Shown: positions 15,297 through 23,414, counted from the first letter of the stretch. The stretch: DNA of 64,000 bases from CAZBDU01 sp964490725 (GCA_964490725.1 CAZBDU010000001.1:124001-188000), one strand, 5' to 3'. Program-made: numbers and translations. Notes: generated by a model not told the origin, from the letters alone.

Positions 15297-16445
15297 ATGC
15301 CGGACGTATTCTTCACAGTGCCCACCGAGATCCGCTTCGGTCTCGACGTGGTGAACCGCATCGCCGCAGCGGTCGCCCGGTACGGGGAGCGGCTGCTGCT
15401 GGTCACCGAGGCCATCCTCTACGAGGGCAAGGCCATCGAGCGCATCCAGAGCCTTCTTGACCGCAAGTCCATCCAGTACATCGTCTTCGACGAGGTGATT
15501 CCCCATGCCACCAGCAGCGTCGTGGATTCGGGGGTCACCCTGGCCCGGGGCGCGCACGCGCAGGTCGTGGTGGGGCTGGGGGGCGTGCGCACCCTGTCGG
15601 TGGCCAAGTGCATCGCCATGGTGGCGGCCACCAGGAACGAGACCGACGATTTCCTCTCGGGCATGCATCCGGGCGGCCAGGGGCTGGCCTTCGTGGCCAT
15701 CCCCACCACCTGCCGGGATCCGTTTCTGCTCCTGGACGAGTATCTGATCACCGACGCCCGGGACCGGACGGCGCGGATCGGGCGGACCCAGCCCGGCATC
15801 ACCCGGGCGGTCCTGATCGATCCCAAGCTGACCGTCACGCTCCCCAACAAGTACATGGCCACCACCCTCATGGACACCCTCCTGCTTGCCCTGGAGGGGT
15901 TCCTCTCAGGGCGGGCCAGCTTCATCTCGGACACCTTCTTCCTGCGCGCCATCGAGCTGGTCGGCCAGACCGTGGCCCCGATGATCGAGCAGCCCGACGA
16001 CCTGCGGGTGCGCGCCCGCGCCTCCATGGCGGGTCTGCTCACCGCTCTGGGGCTCAGCACCAGCAAGGCGGGTGTGGGATCGGCCCTCAGCTACGCCATC
16101 AACGGCGCCTTCCTGGTGCCGAAGTCCTGGATCTCCTCGATCCTGCTGCCGCACGTCATGGAGTTCTACGCCGGCGTGGGCTCGGAGAAGCTGGCGTTGG
16201 TCGCGAGCCTGCTCGGGGAGGACGTGCGCGAGGCGCCCCCCGCCGAGGCGGCGGGGAGGGCGGTGGAAGCGGTGCGCCGCATCCTCGGGTCGCTGGGGCT
16301 CCCGAGCCGCCTGCGCGACTTCGATCTCAGCCTGGACGACATGGTGGACGTGGCCGGCGTGGCCCGGTCCTTCGACATGCTGAACTACCTGCCCCGCTCC
16401 GTGTCCAGCGAAGATCTCTACGAGCTGGTGAAGGCAGCCTTCTAG
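15297..16445 (+). CDS. Iron-containing alcohol dehydrogenase-fold protein lacking metal ligands
   Basis: A 382-residue protein with the Fe-ADH layout: an N-terminal Rossmann-like half (LLLVTEAILY, then VVVGLGGVRTLSVAK) and a helical C-terminal half. The nucleotide loop GGGSxxDxAK reads GLGGVRTLSVAK (about 91-102). The metal site is gone: DxxxH is DTLLL (about 191-195), the HALAHxLGG segment is SALSYAINGAF, and PHGxxNAILLPH is PKSWISSILLPH (about 272-283). All three histidines are thus replaced by Leu, Tyr and Lys. A new catalytic or a non-catalytic role is likely. The gene is 88 bases after flgM on the same strand. Confidence 0.8.
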   Translation: MPDVFFTVPTEIRFGLDVVNRIAAAVARYGERLLLVTEAILYEGKAIERIQSLLDRKSIQYIVFDEVIPHATSSVVDSGVTLARGAHAQVVVGLGGVRTLSVAKCIAMVAATRNETDDFLSGMHPGGQGLAFVAIPTTCRDPFLLLDEYLITDARDRTARIGRTQPGITRAVLIDPKLTVTLPNKYMATTLMDTLLLALEGFLSGRASFISDTFFLRAIELVGQTVAPMIEQPDDLRVRARASMAGLLTALGLSTSKAGVGSALSYAINGAFLVPKSWISSILLPHVMEFYAGVGSEKLALVASLLGEDVREAPPAEAAGRAVEAVRRILGSLGLPSRLRDFDLSLDDMVDVAGVARSFDMLNYLPRSVSSEDLYELVKAAF

Positions 16446-16470
16446 GCGGCCTGTCTGCGCTCGGGGCGCC

Positions 16471-17286
16471 ATGATATCCCCCCGCAAGCTCCAGCAGCTC
16501 CCCCGAAGGACGCGGCTGCGCAAGCTCGCGGCCATGCTGCATCAGGCGGAGGTGGACGCGCGCTTCAGCCGGCTGAAGGCGGCGGACCTGGCCGCGGCCC
16601 TGGGCGTTCTGGCCGCCGAGCCGGGGCTCCCGGAGGCGCTTCTGGGCGAGGCGCGGCTGCTGGAGGGGCTCCTGCGGCTGTCCGGGGGAGATGAGGCCGC
16701 GCTGCGCCGCCGGATGAACGGGCTGCGGCACGCCCTGCTGCGTGTCCTGGGCGCGGAGCCCGCGGAGTGGGACCTGCTGGACCCCGAAGGCGGCACTCTG
16801 GATGCCTCCGCGCGCACGGTCTTTCCGGTGCGGGTCTATCTGGAGGACCTGCGCTCCCCCTACAATGTGGGCGCCGTGTTCCGAACCGCCGAGGCGTTCG
16901 GGGTGGAGCGGATCGACCTGTCCCCGGACACCCCCTCCCCGCTGCACCGCAGGGCCCTGAAAACCGCTCGCGGGGCGGTGCCGGCCCTGCCCTGGAGCTA
17001 CCTGGAGCTGAGCGAGCTGCGGGAGCGCAGAGGCGTGTTCGCCCTGGAGGTGGGGGGCGTCGCCCTGGGGGAGTTCGGCTTCCCCGCAGCCGGGACCGTG
17101 CTGATCGGCTCGGAGGAGCTCGGAGTGAGCCCCGAGGGGCTGGCCCTTGCCGACGCCTCAGCGGGCAGGGTCTCCATTCCCATGGCCGGGGCCAAGCGTT
17201 CCCTCAACGTGGCGGTGGCGTTCGGCATTCTCATGCACGCCTGGTTCCGCCGTCTGGCCGGTCAGGAAGCGGACGGGTCTCCATGA
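16471..17286 (+). CDS. SPOUT-class (TrmH/SpoU) RNA 2'-O-methyltransferase
   Basis: A 271-residue protein. The C-terminal half (about 118-262) is a SpoU methyltransferase with a deep trefoil knot. Motif 1 is LEDLRSPYNVGAVFRTAEAFG, motif 2 is VLIGSEELGVSPE and motif 3 is RVSIPMAGAKRSLNVAVAFGI, where the Asn and knot residues bind SAM. The N-terminal 115 residues are helical and do not match the usual L30e-like domain. The target RNA is not readable. It follows the Fe-ADH-fold gene by 25 bases. The last 129 bases overlap a convergent gene. Confidence 0.86.
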   Translation: MISPRKLQQLPRRTRLRKLAAMLHQAEVDARFSRLKAADLAAALGVLAAEPGLPEALLGEARLLEGLLRLSGGDEAALRRRMNGLRHALLRVLGAEPAEWDLLDPEGGTLDASARTVFPVRVYLEDLRSPYNVGAVFRTAEAFGVERIDLSPDTPSPLHRRALKTARGAVPALPWSYLELSELRERRGVFALEVGGVALGEFGFPAAGTVLIGSEELGVSPEGLALADASAGRVSIPMAGAKRSLNVAVAFGILMHAWFRRLAGQEADGSP

Positions 17287-17562
17287 TGGAAAGGAAGCGT
17301 AGGTACGCTCCCGGTACTCCCACAGCCGCACCTCCCGGCCGATCACCGCGCGCCGGAGCACCGCCGCGATGCTGCCCAGCAGCTGCACGGGCACCCGGGA
17401 TACGCTGCCTGCCAGGAGGCGGCGGGGGAGAACCGCCGCCACTTCGCGGTCCGGCAGCGTCGCTGCGAAGGGCGGACCCTGCGCGGCGCGGACCATCAAG
17501 CGCACCTTGAGCCTGCGGGCGTCCAGCTCCGGCCAGGCATCAGCGATCGTGAACTCCTGCAT
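17158..17562 (-). CDS. Hypothetical protein convergent with the SpoU gene
   Basis: A 134-residue frame whose start is well supported by AGGAGG 6 bases before the ATG at 17562. The first 95 residues look protein-like (EFTIADAWPELDARRLKVRL, LLGSIAAVLRRAVIGREVRLWEYRE). The last 40 overlap the end of the SpoU methyltransferase gene on the other strand and read as low-complexity antisense sequence. The stop may therefore be the result of recent extension, or a sequence error may hide an earlier stop. No family is recognised. The gene stands alone between two better-defined genes. Confidence 0.55.
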   Translation of the reverse strand: MQEFTIADAWPELDARRLKVRLMVRAAQGPPFAATLPDREVAAVLPRRLLAGSVSRVPVQLLGSIAAVLRRAVIGREVRLWEYRERTYASFPSWRPVRFLTGQTAEPGVHENAERHRHVEGTLGPGHGNGDPAR

Positions 17563-17655
17563 CCGTTTCCTCCTGTAATGAGAAAACGGGACGCCGGCGC
17601 TGCGGTGATTTCGAAATGCGCCGCCGCCGGCCCTGCCGCGCCTGGGGGTCGTGAA

Positions 17656-18081
17656 TCAGCCGTCGATTCGGCCGTTGATGAGGATCTCGTGGGACATGGC
17701 GACGGACTTGCCGAGCATGGCGTGAACCGCGCAGTACTTGTCCAGCGACAGGTCCACCGCCTTCTCCACCTTGGATCGGTCTATCTCCTTGCCGTCCAGG
17801 ATGTAGCGGACGCGGATGGCCGTGTAGACCTTGGGATGGTCCTCGGCGGCGTCCGCCTCCACTTCGACCTTGAAGCGCTCGAAGGGAACCTTCATCTTAC
17901 CCAGCAGCGACACCACGTCCATGGCGGTGCACCCGCCCAGGGCGCTGAGCAGCAGACCCTTGGGGCGCGGCCCGCGGTTCTTGCCGCCGAACTGCAGGTC
18001 CGCATCGACGGCAAAGGTGTGCCCCTCCAGCTCCGCCTCGAAGGCCATCTCCTCGGTCCAGGTCAGCGTCGTCTTGGTCAT
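17656..18081 (-). CDS. OsmC/Ohr-family peroxiredoxin-like protein
   Basis: A 141-residue protein of the OsmC family, which reduces organic hydroperoxides with a cysteine pair. The first cysteine is in LLSALGGCTAMDVVSLL (about 49) and the second in YCAVHAML (about 118), both placed as in OsmC/YhfA-like members. The YhfA-like sequence around the first cysteine suggests this subgroup rather than Ohr. ATG 18081 is preferred over an upstream in-frame start, because GGAG lies just ahead of it. The glutaredoxin gene is 20 bases upstream on the same strand, so the two probably form a thiol-redox operon. Confidence 0.87.
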   Translation of the reverse strand: MTKTTLTWTEEMAFEAELEGHTFAVDADLQFGGKNRGPRPKGLLLSALGGCTAMDVVSLLGKMKVPFERFKVEVEADAAEDHPKVYTAIRVRYILDGKEIDRSKVEKAVDLSLDKYCAVHAMLGKSVAMSHEILINGRIDG

Positions 18082-18101
18082 TCTCCGTCCCCCCCTCCCG
18101 C

Positions 18102-18332
18102 TCAACGCTTGAGCGCTCTCTCCACCTCGCTCTGGTTGAACCCCACGATGATCTTGCCATGGACGTCGATCACCGGCACGCCCATCTGGCCCGACTTGCG
18201 CACCATCTCCTCGGCCTTGCGCTGGTCAGAGGCCACGTTGTACTCGGTGAAAGGCACCCGGTTCTTTCGGAAATAGTCTTTTGCCTTGACGCAGAACCCG
18301 CAGGTGGGTGTGGTGTAGATGGTCACCGCCAT
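18102..18332 (-). CDS. Glutaredoxin-family thiol oxidoreductase (NrdH/Grx-like)
   Basis: A 76-residue single-domain thioredoxin fold. The redox motif is CGFC (residues 11-14), in TTPTCGFCVKAKDYF. The cis-proline segment MGVPVIDVHGKIIVGFN (about 50-66) fits the glutaredoxin/NrdH group. It probably supplies electrons to OsmC, ribonucleotide reductase or another thiol enzyme. It is the first gene of the Grx-OsmC operon, preceded by a promoter whose -10 box overlaps an AT-rich palindrome. Confidence 0.88.
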   Translation of the reverse strand: MAVTIYTTPTCGFCVKAKDYFRKNRVPFTEYNVASDQRKAEEMVRKSGQMGVPVIDVHGKIIVGFNQSEVERALKR

Positions 18333-18384
18333 TGCTTCTGTCCTCCATCTCTTGCCGGCTGCCGCCGCTCGTGGCGCCCGGTCG

Positions 18385-18401
18385 ATATTTCATATGAATA
18401 T
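18385..18401. promoter_or_regulatory. AT-rich near-palindrome, candidate operator of the Grx-OsmC operon
   Basis: ATATTTCATATGAATAT contains the perfect 10-base palindrome TTCATATGAA (18389-18398). Deleting one T would make 16 bases perfectly symmetrical. It overlaps the -10 box of the operon's promoter and stands out in an otherwise GC-rich region. Confidence 0.45.
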
Positions 18402-18426
18402 TACTATATAGAGTTTTCTCCGTCAA
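18398..18426 (-). promoter_or_regulatory. Promoter of the Grx-OsmC operon
   Basis: Minus strand TTGACG (18426-18421), 17-base spacer, TAATAT (18403-18398). The predicted leader is about 59 bases. Confidence 0.65.
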
Positions 18427-18531
18427 GGCAGGAGACGGTCGCGGGAGCGCCGCGACGCACACCCTCCCTCTGCCCTGCCTCCGCCGTCCCCCGGGTGGGG
18501 CGAGCGTGACGCCCCGCCCGGAGCGGGCCTT

Positions 18532-20019
18532 TCAGAACTTGGCCCGCTGGTCCAGGAAGGCATGCTCGAGGCGGCTCTGGATGCGCTCCAGCTGTCCTTG
18601 CGTCTCGATGCCGAAGTCCCGCAGCACCTCCGGATGGATCTGCTCGAAGATGATCCGCTCACGTTCCAGATCGCAGATGGCGTTGGCCAGGTACACGCTG
18701 AAGACCACGTCCCGGTATCCGTCCAGCGACTCCAGGGGCTCGTGGTGGTAGCGGATGGCCGCCACCAGCTGCTCCGGGAAGTTCCACTTCCTGGCCACCA
18801 GGGCACCCACCTCCGCGTGGTTCATCCCCACGGAGAGGTTCTCCAGCAGCTTGCCAGGGATGTCTTTTTCTTTGCAGAACCTGACGATTCGCTCCAGGAG
18901 GTCCGGGTGCAGGCTGGCCACGATGATCTGGCCCAGATCGTGGAGGATGCCGCCCACGTAGACGTCATCCAGGATGTCCTTGCGCTTTCGGAAGCTCTTC
19001 GCCAGGTTGTAGGCGTAGAAGGCCGCACGGTAGGAGTGATCCCAGAGCCCCTTCATCTCCCGGTACTTCTCCCCCAGGATCTTCTGGGTGCCGTGGGCGT
19101 AGAGAAGGTTCCTCAAGCCCTTCATGCCCACCAGCTTCACCGCTTCGACGATGTTGTCCACGCGCTTGGGCAGCATGAACTGGGCGGAGTTGACCAGCTT
19201 CAACAGGTCCGCCGTCAGGGCCGGATCCGTGGAGATCTGGCGGGCGATGTCGGTGATCTCGGATTCGGGGTCGCCGATGAGCTTTTGAAGGTAGATGATG
19301 TTGTCCGGAAACTGGGGAAGCTCCTCAACTTCCCTGACGATCTCCCGGGTCAGCAGATCGAGCTTCTCCACCTGCAGCTCGGAGAAGGGAATGGTGAGCC
19401 TGGCCACGGTCTCCCCGTCCTCCACTTCGATGGAAAAGGCCTCTTCGTCCAGCCCCATCTTCTTCAGCATAAGGATGAGGATGACGATTCCCAGCCCCGC
19501 GCCTTCGGAGTTGTCCAGTACCGTGGAAAAGGCCTCCTCCATGCTGGTGAAGGCCCGGGAGCGGGCAATGCGGTCGAAGATGCGAATGTGCTCGGTCTTG
19601 GTGATGGCGACGTTGTTGCGCACCGAGATCCTGAAGGTCTGGCCCTGGGTGTGAAAGACGATCTTCAGATACAGCCCCATCTCTTTCTGCTTCTGCAGAT
19701 AGTGCTGGATGTTCTCCAGGGTGTCTTCCTTGAAGGTCTTCATACCCTTCGCGTAGTCGGCGGGGCTGTTAAGGTCGAGGCTGCGCTCGATGAAGTAAGC
19801 GCGCTTGGTGTTCGCCTTCTTGGCGTTCACCGCCAGCTCCCGCAGGCAGTAGGCCAGCTGATCCTTGATCTCGCCGTGCCCCAGCTCTTCGAGAAAGGCG
19901 TTCAGCACCTGTTCCAGGTATTCTTCCGTCTCGTGGGGCAGGGTGTAGGTCTTGAACGTCAACGGAACAGAGTTCTGGGCGGCCCGCCTGATCTGCTCCA
20001 TGTCGACGGGAGGTGGCAT
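18532..20019 (-). CDS. GHKL ATPase-HDOD fusion signalling protein
   Basis: A 495-residue cytoplasmic protein. The N-terminal half carries a histidine-kinase-type ATP-binding fold: an N box near ELAVNAKKANTKR and a G box in DNSEGAGLGIVILILMLKKMG, as in anti-sigma or kinase-like ATPases without a phospho-His domain. From about 245 comes an HDOD domain (LPQFPDNIIYLQKLIGDPE, STDPALTADLLKLVNSAQF, GILHDLGQI, NHAEVGALVARKWNFPEQLV). HDOD domains are usually regulatory relatives of HD-GYP proteins. A good promoter (20083-20055) rules out the frame's upstream ATG at 20070; ATG 20019 or 20001 remain. A role in a signalling or partner-switch pathway is inferred. Confidence 0.8.
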   Translation of the reverse strand: MPPPVDMEQIRRAAQNSVPLTFKTYTLPHETEEYLEQVLNAFLEELGHGEIKDQLAYCLRELAVNAKKANTKRAYFIERSLDLNSPADYAKGMKTFKEDTLENIQHYLQKQKEMGLYLKIVFHTQGQTFRISVRNNVAITKTEHIRIFDRIARSRAFTSMEEAFSTVLDNSEGAGLGIVILILMLKKMGLDEEAFSIEVEDGETVARLTIPFSELQVEKLDLLTREIVREVEELPQFPDNIIYLQKLIGDPESEITDIARQISTDPALTADLLKLVNSAQFMLPKRVDNIVEAVKLVGMKGLRNLLYAHGTQKILGEKYREMKGLWDHSYRAAFYAYNLAKSFRKRKDILDDVYVGGILHDLGQIIVASLHPDLLERIVRFCKEKDIPGKLLENLSVGMNHAEVGALVARKWNFPEQLVAAIRYHHEPLESLDGYRDVVFSVYLANAICDLERERIIFEQIHPEVLRDFGIETQGQLERIQSRLEHAFLDQRAKF

Positions 20020-20054
20020 CGGCAGTTGGACCCCTTCCGCAACGTTTTGACTGA

Positions 20055-20083
20055 AGGATAGTCGCCACATATCGGGCTGTCAA
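20055..20083 (-). promoter_or_regulatory. Promoter of the ATPase-HDOD gene
   Basis: Minus strand TTGACA (20083-20078), 17-base spacer, TATCCT (20060-20055). It overlaps the first in-frame ATG, so translation must begin downstream. Confidence 0.7.
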
Positions 20084-20131
20084 GAGTGGGGGCTCCGCTC
20101 CGGCCGCCGCCGGCGGCCGCCCGCCCCCGCG

Positions 20132-20160
20132 TTGCCACCCGCCCGGGCCGCTGATATAAT
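20132..20160 (+). promoter_or_regulatory. Promoter of the Nif3-lspA operon
   Basis: TTGCCA, 17-base spacer, consensus TATAAT. The box ends 8 bases before the ATG at 20169, so the leader would be about 2 bases. Confidence 0.7.
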
Positions 20161-20168
20161 GCCCACCA

Positions 20169-20930
20169 ATGCGGATGCACGAGTTCGAGGACCTCATGGA
20201 AGGGCTCTTCCACCTGAGGGAGATGGAGAGCACGGATTCCTCCCTCAACGGGCTGCAGGTGGCCAACTCGCACGATCGCGTCGAGAGGATCGCCTTCGCG
20301 GTGGACGCCTGCCTGGAGAGCTTCGCCCGGGCCGCCGAATGGGGAGCGGACCTGCTGTTCGTGCACCACGGCCTGTTCTGGGGCAAGCCGCTCGCCGTCC
20401 GCGACGGGCACTACCGGAGGCTGCGGGCGCTGCTGCAGTCCGACTGCGCCCTGTTTGCCGTCCACCTGCCGCTGGATCTCCACCCCGAGCTGGGCAACAA
20501 CGCCGGCCTCTGCAGGCTTCTGGGGCTCCAGGCCCTGGAGCCGTTCGGGGAGTACAAGGGGGTGAGGATCGGCTTCAAGGGAACGCTGCCCGAAGGAAAG
20601 CGGCTGGAGGAGCTGGTGCGGCAGCTCGTCCCCGGCCCGGAGGCGGCGCTGGGGGTGCTGCCTTTCGGTCCGGAAGAGATCCACACGGTGGCGGTGGTTT
20701 CCGGAGGCGCGGCACACGAGGCGCTGCAGGCCATCGAGGAGGGGGTGGACCTCTACGTCACCGGGGACGCCGCCCACACCCTCTATCACGAGTGCCTGGA
20801 GGGACAGATCAACGTGATCTTCGGCGGGCACTATCGCACCGAGGTCTGGGGCGTCCGCCAGCTGGCCGAGAGGCTGGCCGCCGAGCACGGCCTGGAAACC
20901 ACCTTTCTCGACATTCCCACCGGCCTGTAG
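20169..20930 (+). CDS. Nif3-like dinuclear metal-centre protein (YbgI/DUF34)
   Basis: A 253-residue member of the NIF3/YbgI family, which forms toroidal hexamers with a two-metal site. The expected metal residues are visible: LFVHHGLFWG (about 61-70), AVHLPLDLHPELGNNAGLC (about 97-115) and, near the C-terminus, VIFGGHYRTEVWGV. Metabolite-repair or phosphohydrolase roles have been proposed; older databases call it GTP cyclohydrolase I type 2, which is not well supported. It is the first gene of an operon with lspA, 13 bases downstream, and has no Shine-Dalgarno sequence. Confidence 0.92.
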   Translation: MRMHEFEDLMEGLFHLREMESTDSSLNGLQVANSHDRVERIAFAVDACLESFARAAEWGADLLFVHHGLFWGKPLAVRDGHYRRLRALLQSDCALFAVHLPLDLHPELGNNAGLCRLLGLQALEPFGEYKGVRIGFKGTLPEGKRLEELVRQLVPGPEAALGVLPFGPEEIHTVAVVSGGAAHEALQAIEEGVDLYVTGDAAHTLYHECLEGQINVIFGGHYRTEVWGVRQLAERLAAEHGLETTFLDIPTGL

Positions 20931-20943
20931 GGAGCGGCGAAGC

Positions 20944-21456
20944 GTGAAGCAGCCCGCGCGCAGGCTCCTGCCTCTGTCGCTCACAGGCGCCGTCGTTGCC
21001 GCCGATCAGATCTCCAAGAGCATCGCGGCCGCCCTCCTGCCCTACGGCCGCCCGGTGCCGGTGATCGGAGAGCTGCTGCGGCTCACCTACATCAGCAATC
21101 CGGCGATCGCCTTCAGCATCGGGGGCGGCATGTCCGGCCTCGCGCGCACGGTCCTGGCGCTGGTGTTTCCGCTCCTCGTGATGGCCCTGCTGGCCGGCTA
21201 CTACTTCTACGGCCGGGAGATCAGGCCCGTGCAGCGGTGGCTGATCGCGGCGGTCCTGGGCGGCGGGGTGGGCAACTACCTGGACCGTCTCCTGCGTCCG
21301 GGGGGGGTGGTTGATTTTATCGATGTCAAGTTCTATGGTGTGTTCGGTCTCGATCGCTGGCCGACCTTCAACCTGGCGGACTCCACGGTGGTCGTAGCCG
21401 GCCTCCTGCTGCTGATCACCTATCTGAGAGGCCCGGAAAAAGGCAAACGACGATGA
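20944..21456 (+). CDS. lspA: Lipoprotein signal peptidase (signal peptidase II)
   Basis: A 170-residue four-helix membrane aspartyl protease that removes signal peptides from diacylglyceryl-modified prolipoproteins. The catalytic aspartates lie in GGGVGNYLDRLLRPGGVVDFI and FNLADSTVVVAG. The first-helix motif AADQISKS and NPAIAFSI are also typical. The start is GTG 20944 with GGAG upstream. Its ATGA stop/start overlap with the next gene implies coupling. The substrate-modifying partner lgt is at 34639-35649. Confidence 0.95.
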   Translation: MKQPARRLLPLSLTGAVVAADQISKSIAAALLPYGRPVPVIGELLRLTYISNPAIAFSIGGGMSGLARTVLALVFPLLVMALLAGYYFYGREIRPVQRWLIAAVLGGGVGNYLDRLLRPGGVVDFIDVKFYGVFGLDRWPTFNLADSTVVVAGLLLLITYLRGPEKGKRR

Positions 21457-21725
21457 ACAAGAAAGCCAATACCGTTCTCTTCCTCATCGGCGCCACGGTG
21501 TTCAACCTGGCGGTGATGTTCGTGTTGATCATCCTCTTCCTGGTGATCATCTCCGCCCTGTTCCGCAACTCACCGAACCAGGGCCTGATCTCCGTTCTCA
21601 TGGTGGTGGTGTTCATCGGTTCCATCGCCGCCTCGTTCTTCATCTACGGCAGGGTGCTGAAGCTGATCTCCCGGAAATGGGATCTGGACAAGTACTTCCT
21701 GCCGCTGTTCAAGCGGCGCAAGTAG
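21453..21725 (+). CDS. Small two-helix membrane protein linked to lspA
   Basis: A 90-residue protein with two long membrane segments (about 9-37 and 45-66) and a basic cytoplasmic end (KRRK). The middle part NSPNQGLISVLMVVVF joins the helices. No enzymatic motif is present. It starts inside the lspA stop (ATGA), so it is translated with the signal peptidase. A role as a small partner or accessory in lipoprotein maturation is possible but rests only on context. Confidence 0.72.
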   Translation: MNKKANTVLFLIGATVFNLAVMFVLIILFLVIISALFRNSPNQGLISVLMVVVFIGSIAASFFIYGRVLKLISRKWDLDKYFLPLFKRRK

Positions 21726-21777
21726 GGCTGAACCCGCCTTCGCGGAAAGGCGCGGCCGTCGCCGCCCGCGCTGCGGC

Positions 21778-23406
21778 TCAGTAGCCGTCAGAACGGGCGA
21801 TGTTGAGGTCCTTCTTGTACAGCTCGTTGTAGACGAAGCCGCGGTTGCGCAGGTTGTCCTTCACCTCCTGGGGAAAGGGGATGTTGCGCCAGAAGATGCC
21901 CCGCACCTCCCGGTCGAGCTTCTGGGTGCCCTGGCTTTCCTTGGTGATCCACAGGACGTAGTCGTTGATGAAGGACTCCCGCACGTCGCCGCGCAGCTTG
22001 CTTTCCTGGAACCACTGGTAGTATCTGCCGGTGATCCCCTCCTCCATCCAGTAGTGCTGGGCCTTCTCCTTGGCCACCTGCCAGCGCAGGTCCGCCAGGG
22101 CGGCCACGACGGCGCTCTCCACGTCCTTTGGATAGAGGGGCAGCGCCATTCGCCCCCTGCTGGAGGCCCGGTTGAAGCGCTCGAAAGGCTCCCAGCAGAC
22201 GCCGGCCTCCCCGTAGTTGGCCAGCAGCAGCACGTGGGGCACGATGCGATTGGTCTGTCCCTTGTAGCTGCGCTCGAACAGCCCGGAATCCAGCTGCTCC
22301 ACCCGGGCCATGGCATTGATCACGTTTTCCCGCGTGCAGATCTCCCGCATGTTGGGCCGGAAGTACTGCTTCATCAGCACGGGAAGGTGGTTGCCCTGGC
22401 GCCCGACGCACAGCTTGGCCATCTGCCGGATGGAGTTGAACTCCCCCGCCACCACTCCGCGATCCACGAAGCTGCCGCCCCCGTCCCCGGACTTCTCCTC
22501 CAGGTCCCGCAGCTCCTGGTCCATCTCCTCGAGGCGGCCGTAGATGGCCCGCAGGTCCCGGTCCAGGTTGGAGAGATGACGCAGCACGGTGGCGATGTCG
22601 GAAAAGGCCGCCTTCTGCTCGGCGGTGTAGGCGTCCTTCAGCTTGTAGTCCTGGCGGACATCGTGGCGGAGGATCGTCCTGACGTAGCTCTGCAGGTTGG
22701 CCTCGAAGTCCTCCATCTGCCCGAGCTTGTTCTGCAGAAGGGTGAACTCCGCCTGCCGCTGGCCCCGCCGCTTCTCCACCGCGTTGCGCAGCTTCTGGTC
22801 TTCGCTCTGCCTGGCCTGCTTCACCTCGTCGGTGGCCGAGGGGTTGACCGCCCCCTGGGCCACCTTGAGAAGCCACTCATCCAGATAGTGGACCGGCTCC
22901 CCCGTGCCGTTCTCCCAGATGATGCGGCTTAGCATGTCGCGCTGTTCCGTGGAGACCAGCGTGGGGGAGAGGATGCCGTAGCGCAGCAGGAGCAGCTTCG
23001 GGGTGGGCATCGAGGTCCCGATCCTGGCCGCAATCCCCTGGGCCAGATCCCAGAACGCGGGTATGAGCCGGGCCCGGAACATGGAGCGGTCCTTGGGATC
23101 CCGGGCGCTCACGTACTGGCTCAGGAGCTGGTGGACCCGCTTTCCCCGCTCGCCCTCGTCGTAGATCAGCTTCTTGTAGTAGTTCTTGTCCAGGAAGAAC
23201 GGCTTGGGATCTTCCTCGGTCCTGTGCTGGGGCTGGAAGGCCTTGCGGGTGAGGTCGATCTCCTCGGCCTCTCCCCGCTGGGAGCCCTCCTCCGGTTGGA
23301 ACAGATCCCCGAACTCCGGCCTCTTTGCGGCGGGTTCCGCCTCGCCGATGCCCATCAGCTCGGCAATTTCCGGGTCGAGTCGCCCTGAGGTCAGATCATC
23401 GCTCAT
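21778..23406 (-). CDS. Large conserved-looking cytoplasmic protein, unknown
   Basis: A 542-residue protein with no signal or membrane segment. It has an acidic N-terminus (about 1-70), a coiled-coil-like middle rich in Lys/Glu/Gln (about 225-330; LEEMDQELRDLEEK), and a globular, Trp/Tyr-rich C-terminal part (MALPLYPKDVESAVVAALADLRWQ, WFQESKLRGDVRESFINDYVLW). No known domain was recognised; similar proteins are expected in spirochaetes only, by inference. The ATG at 23406 follows the end of tRNA-Ala by only 8 bases on the same strand and has no Shine-Dalgarno sequence. A frame that begins earlier would run into the tRNA and was rejected. The gene seems to be expressed from the tRNA promoter. 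Confidence 0.75.
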   Translation of the reverse strand: MSDDLTSGRLDPEIAELMGIGEAEPAAKRPEFGDLFQPEEGSQRGEAEEIDLTRKAFQPQHRTEEDPKPFFLDKNYYKKLIYDEGERGKRVHQLLSQYVSARDPKDRSMFRARLIPAFWDLAQGIAARIGTSMPTPKLLLLRYGILSPTLVSTEQRDMLSRIIWENGTGEPVHYLDEWLLKVAQGAVNPSATDEVKQARQSEDQKLRNAVEKRRGQRQAEFTLLQNKLGQMEDFEANLQSYVRTILRHDVRQDYKLKDAYTAEQKAAFSDIATVLRHLSNLDRDLRAIYGRLEEMDQELRDLEEKSGDGGGSFVDRGVVAGEFNSIRQMAKLCVGRQGNHLPVLMKQYFRPNMREICTRENVINAMARVEQLDSGLFERSYKGQTNRIVPHVLLLANYGEAGVCWEPFERFNRASSRGRMALPLYPKDVESAVVAALADLRWQVAKEKAQHYWMEEGITGRYYQWFQESKLRGDVRESFINDYVLWITKESQGTQKLDREVRGIFWRNIPFPQEVKDNLRNRGFVYNELYKKDLNIARSDGY

Positions 23407-23414
23407 TACGGTAC

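Noticed and set aside
21726..21777. Possible terminator between convergent genes
   Set aside because: GC-rich but no clean stem with T run could be drawn.
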